Positions 62,301-64,000 of a DNA stretch of 64,000 nt are shown here, piece after piece. The notes under the pieces are model-generated. The model did not search any database and had not been told where the DNA came from. It saw only the letters and a program-made list of their open reading frames with translations. The DNA comes from RFSX01 sp964495785 (GTDB lineage Bacteria > Bacteroidota > Bacteroidia > Chitinophagales > Saprospiraceae): positions 1-64,000 of the forward strand of contig CAZBXL010000013.1 in NCBI GenBank assembly GCA_964495785.1. The letters run 5' to 3'. The translations under genes were made by a program, and so were the position numbers. Numbering within the stretch: position 1 is the stretch's first letter; every line of letters starts with the position of its first letter.

Positions 62301-64000
62301 AAACAATTACAACTTTAGCAGATAATGGCGATGGCACATTTACATATACAAATGAAGAAGGTACGGCTTTTACATTTGGTTCTGCTGAGACGATTACGTC
62401 TTTAGTAGATAATGGAGATGGTTCATACACTTATACTTCTGAGGATGGATCAACTACAACATTCGATACAAATGATATCCTTACAACAATCAACAACACT
62501 ATAACAGGCAATAAAATTGGAGATTATACAAATGAGGACGGAACTGTATTCGATATCAATGAAACAGTAACAACTCTTGTAGATAATGGTGATGGTACAT
62601 TCACTTACACATCTGAAGATGGAACTGCTTTTACATTTGGTAGTCCAGAGACGATCACTACCCTTTCTGACAATGGAGATGGTACTTATACATATACTTC
62701 TGAGGATGGTACAACTACTATTGTTGATGCCAATGATGTTGTTACAGAATTAGTAGCCACTGTAACTGGTAACAAAATAGGTGAATACACTAACGAAGAT
62801 GGTGATCTTACGGAGCTATTTGAAACTATTACAACTCTTGCAGATAATGGTGATGGAACTTTCACTTACACTAATGAAGAAGGAACAGCTTTCACATTTG
62901 GTTCGCCAGAGACGATCACTACCCTTTCTGATAATGGAGATGGTACTTATACTTATACTTCTGAAGATGGCACTACTACTGTTGTAGATGCCAATGATGT
63001 TGTTACAGAATTAGTAGCCACTGTAACTGGTAATAAAATAGGTGAATACACAAATGAAGATGGAGTACTTACTGAATTATTTGAATCAGTAACAACATTA
63101 GTTGATAACGGAGATGGAACTTTCACTTATATTAACGAAGAAGGATTAGATTTTACTTTTGGTTCTCCAGAGACGATTACAACTTTTGTTGATAATGGTG
63201 ATGGAACATTTACTTATACTTCTGAGGATGGAACGACGACTAATTATAATGTATGTCAAGTAGTTGATGATTGTGAGACAATAACTTCACTTTCTTACGA
63301 TGCTACAACTAACTCATTAGTATACATCGATGAAGATGGTACTTCTAATTCAATTCCTTTAGCAAATCAAAATTCTAATTTAGAAGATCTAAATGCTGAC
63401 GGTAATGTAATAGCCACTCACACTTCTGGAGATGGTACTGTTACTGACATTAAAGAAACAATTACTGACATTGTAGATAATGGTGATGGAACATTCACTT
63501 ATACTAATGAAGATGGTACTCCTGTAACTTTTGGTTCTGCAGAGACGATCACTACCCTTGTGGATAACGGTGATGATACATATACGTATACTTCTGAGGA
63601 TGGTACTGTAACAGTAATTGATGCTACAGATATAATAACTGAAATAAACAACACAATCGCTGGTAACAAAATCGGAGATTATACTAACGAATATGGAACT
63701 GTAGTAGAAATCAATGAAACGATAACTGATCTTTCTGATAATGGTGATGGAACTTTCACCTATACTAATGAAGCAGGAATACCTGTTACTTTTGGATCAG
63801 CTGAAACAATTACTACATTAGTAAATAATGGTGATGGAACTTTCACTTATACTTCTGAAGATGGTACAGTGACGACTTATGATGAGACAACAACAAGTAT
63901 AGCTCTTGGAGGTGACAATAGTTCTATTGATTATATAGACGAAGATGGTGTGACCACTAACCTTCCATTATGCGATATAGTTGATAATTGTGAGACATTA
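59384..64000 (+). CDS. Giant exported repeat protein (5' part; runs off the window)
   Basis: Open from the ATG at 59384 to the right edge: 1539 codons with no stop seen. It has a signal peptide (hydrophobic LLTLFALTSQ, cleavage near SAQ, residue about 43) behind an unusually long N-terminal extension. A Bacteroidota surface-protein head follows (LIELESTNKALVIPRMTTAQRDNI, GAVIYNLTDECLQV, VWVCAG). The rest is repeats of about 29 residues around DNGDGTFTYTNE, grouped in an 87-residue supermodule, with wider insertions containing VCDVVDECET-like cysteine pairs. It is probably a cell-surface adhesin or filament. The C-terminal sorting domain, if any, is outside the window. Confidence 0.88.
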   Translation, partial: MRIRISRYGFIPNIHSKIGVPQFKTIILLTLFALTSQMMSAQVKIGDNPANIDDGSLIELESTNKALVIPRMTTAQRDNIPTPLKGAVIYNLTDECLQVNVGIPTAPVWVCAGTSGSTSISSITNTVVGNRIGTFYDENGLPTDFYESVTELVDNGDGSYTYTNELGQSVTLQGADESITTLIENSDGTYTYVNEEGVSTIIDVKETVTNLVDNGDGTFTYTNEAGVSVSFGGAEETITTLTDNGDGTYTYRNEAGVLTVIDPLETTSTLTDNGNGTYTYTDETGNQTTIVSAQVTTEVRNTIQGNKIAEYVNEDGAVVDINETVTQLADQGDGTFIYINEEGIGVTFDTEETVTTLQNNGNGSYTYTSEDGSQTTFNTGGETITVLQDNGDGTYTYTSEDGAITTIDANETITTLTDNGDGSYIYTNEAGISTVISSVEEVVTEIRNTISGNKIADYTNENGDVIDINESITTLSDNGNGTFTYTNEAGLDFTFDANETITSLELNGDGSYTYTSEDGTTTTIVSTDVNTFVRSIINGNMIADYTNENGDVVEIHESITTITDNGNGTFTYVNEAGDNFTFDANETITSLIDNGDGSFTYTSEDGTSTTVQSENIVTVVRSLVTGHTIADYTNENGDIVQIQETVTTMVDNGDNTYTYTNENGESFVLDAGETITTMIDNGDGTFTYTNEAGSTFTFGAPETVTSLIDNRDGSFTYTNEEGVANTYSVCDVVDECETVTSISWNANTSELEYIDENGDTNSIPLFFNQSFVADVNPNTNTQDIALHTSGDGTVTTIRETVTELVDNGDGTFSYTNETGDVFTFGSAETITTLIDNGDGTFTYTNEDGSTTTFDVSKIVTILNSYNTGNLIADYTNEDGDLTEIFETITTLVDNGDGTFTYTNEEGTAFTFGSAETITSLVNNGDGTYTYTSEDGTTTIVDANDVVTELIATVSGNQIGTYTNEDGVVTDLFETITTLADNGDGTFTYTNEEGTAFTFGSAETITSLVDNGDGSYTYTSEDGSTTTFDTNDILTTINNTITGNKIGDYTNEDGTVFDINETVTTLVDNGDGTFTYTSEDGTAFTFGSPETITTLSDNGDGTYTYTSEDGTTTIVDANDVVTELVATVTGNKIGEYTNEDGDLTELFETITTLADNGDGTFTYTNEEGTAFTFGSPETITTLSDNGDGTYTYTSEDGTTTVVDANDVVTELVATVTGNKIGEYTNEDGVLTELFESVTTLVDNGDGTFTYINEEGLDFTFGSPETITTFVDNGDGTFTYTSEDGTTTNYNVCQVVDDCETITSLSYDATTNSLVYIDEDGTSNSIPLANQNSNLEDLNADGNVIATHTSGDGTVTDIKETITDIVDNGDGTFTYTNEDGTPVTFGSAETITTLVDNGDDTYTYTSEDGTVTVIDATDIITEINNTIAGNKIGDYTNEYGTVVEINETITDLSDNGDGTFTYTNEAGIPVTFGSAETITTLVNNGDGTFTYTSEDGTVTTYDETTTSIALGGDNSSIDYIDEDGVTTNLPLCDIVDNCETL
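59848..63880 (+). repeat. DNGDGT-type tandem repeats with exact 261-bp supermodule
   Basis: At least 30 copies of a unit reading roughly E-T-(I/V)-T-T-L-x-DNGDGTFTYTNE(E/D)G. Successive equivalent positions at 62061, 62322, 62583, 62844 and 63105 are each 261 bases (87 codons) apart. Each supermodule holds two DNGDGT units (29 and 30 residues) and a divergent 28-residue unit (VVTELIATVSGNxIGxYTNEDG). Neighbouring modules are nearly identical in DNA near 62721-62800 and 62983-63060, pointing to recent duplication or gene conversion. Confidence 0.92.

Noticed and set aside
1..64000. tRNA, rRNA, CRISPR, insertion sequence or prophage
   Set aside because: Intergenic regions were read for T-loop, spacer-repeat and transposase signals and none was found.

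Overview
The window is about 64 kb of low-GC (AT-rich) chromosomal DNA from a member of the Bacteroidota, most likely a gliding or marine lineage near the Saprospiria/Flavobacteriia; I cannot place it more finely. The evidence is type IX secretion (a PorP/SprF protein, a type A sorting domain and a gliding-type/type B C-terminal domain), Bacteroidota-style promoters (TAnnTTTG), few purine-rich ribosome binding sites, and typical families such as the NWEYWP ATP-grasp protein and DUF6438. A run of exactly 100 N at 22227-22326 marks a scaffold gap in a draft or metagenome assembly. I saw no tRNA or rRNA gene, CRISPR array, insertion sequence or prophage. No gene-free stretch exceeds 300 bases.

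Layout. 1-3.7 kb: a small unknown protein, then an ergothioneine set (egtE convergent with an overlapping egtB-egtD pair). 3.8-5.8 kb: dnaK with a textbook terminator. 6-16.7 kb: housekeeping genes (panB-mltG, tilS, mdh, sucC, an oxidase subunit III) mixed with lipoproteins, a peroxiredoxin-like protein and a secreted M43-type protease. 16.9-25.9 kb: a lipid or CoA-thioester catabolic block: NodN-like hydratase, fadH, universal stress protein, two MDR oxidoreductases, two SDRs, a DUF1330 protein and an acyl-CoA dehydrogenase. 26-32.4 kb: a SET protein and a type IX secretion locus (PorP/SprF, a pappalysin-like protein with a destroyed active site, and a 1311-residue PKD protein). 32.6-35.8 kb: a CDP-alcohol phosphatidyltransferase, a Pycsar-effector-like (DUF5706) membrane protein with no cyclase beside it, and an SdiA-regulated-type propeller protein.

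35.8-39.7 kb: a minus-strand operon mrp-nfu-pyrF-SRPBCC-acyl-CoA dehydrogenase. 39.8-42.5 kb: a 659-residue RibF fused in frame to a family 2 glycosyltransferase, followed by an RluA-type pseudouridine synthase. 42.6-48.5 kb: an envelope gene group (ATP-grasp, DedA, a Cys-Pro membrane protein with an internal repeat, a CRTAC1-like FG-GAP protein, DUF6796, an exported amidotransferase-like protein). 48.8-54.1 kb: a VWA-like membrane protein, a DUF433 antitoxin next to the 34-codon tail of a lost DUF5615 toxin, and valS. 54.2-58.4 kb: an ECF sigma factor with a probable membrane partner, a FemAB-like acyltransferase, a degenerate pyrophosphatase-like lipoprotein, and an arsenosugar-type peroxidase-like/ArsS pair. 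58.4-64 kb: a DUF6438 lipoprotein and the first 1539 codons of a giant exported repeat protein that runs off the right edge and is built on an exact 261-bp (87-residue) period.

The most unusual items are the RibF-glycosyltransferase fusion (with an A9 tract at the joint), the giant repeat protein, the dead protease in the secretion locus, the cyclase-less DUF5706 protein and the decayed toxin-antitoxin pair. None is proven to be a new system from sequence alone.
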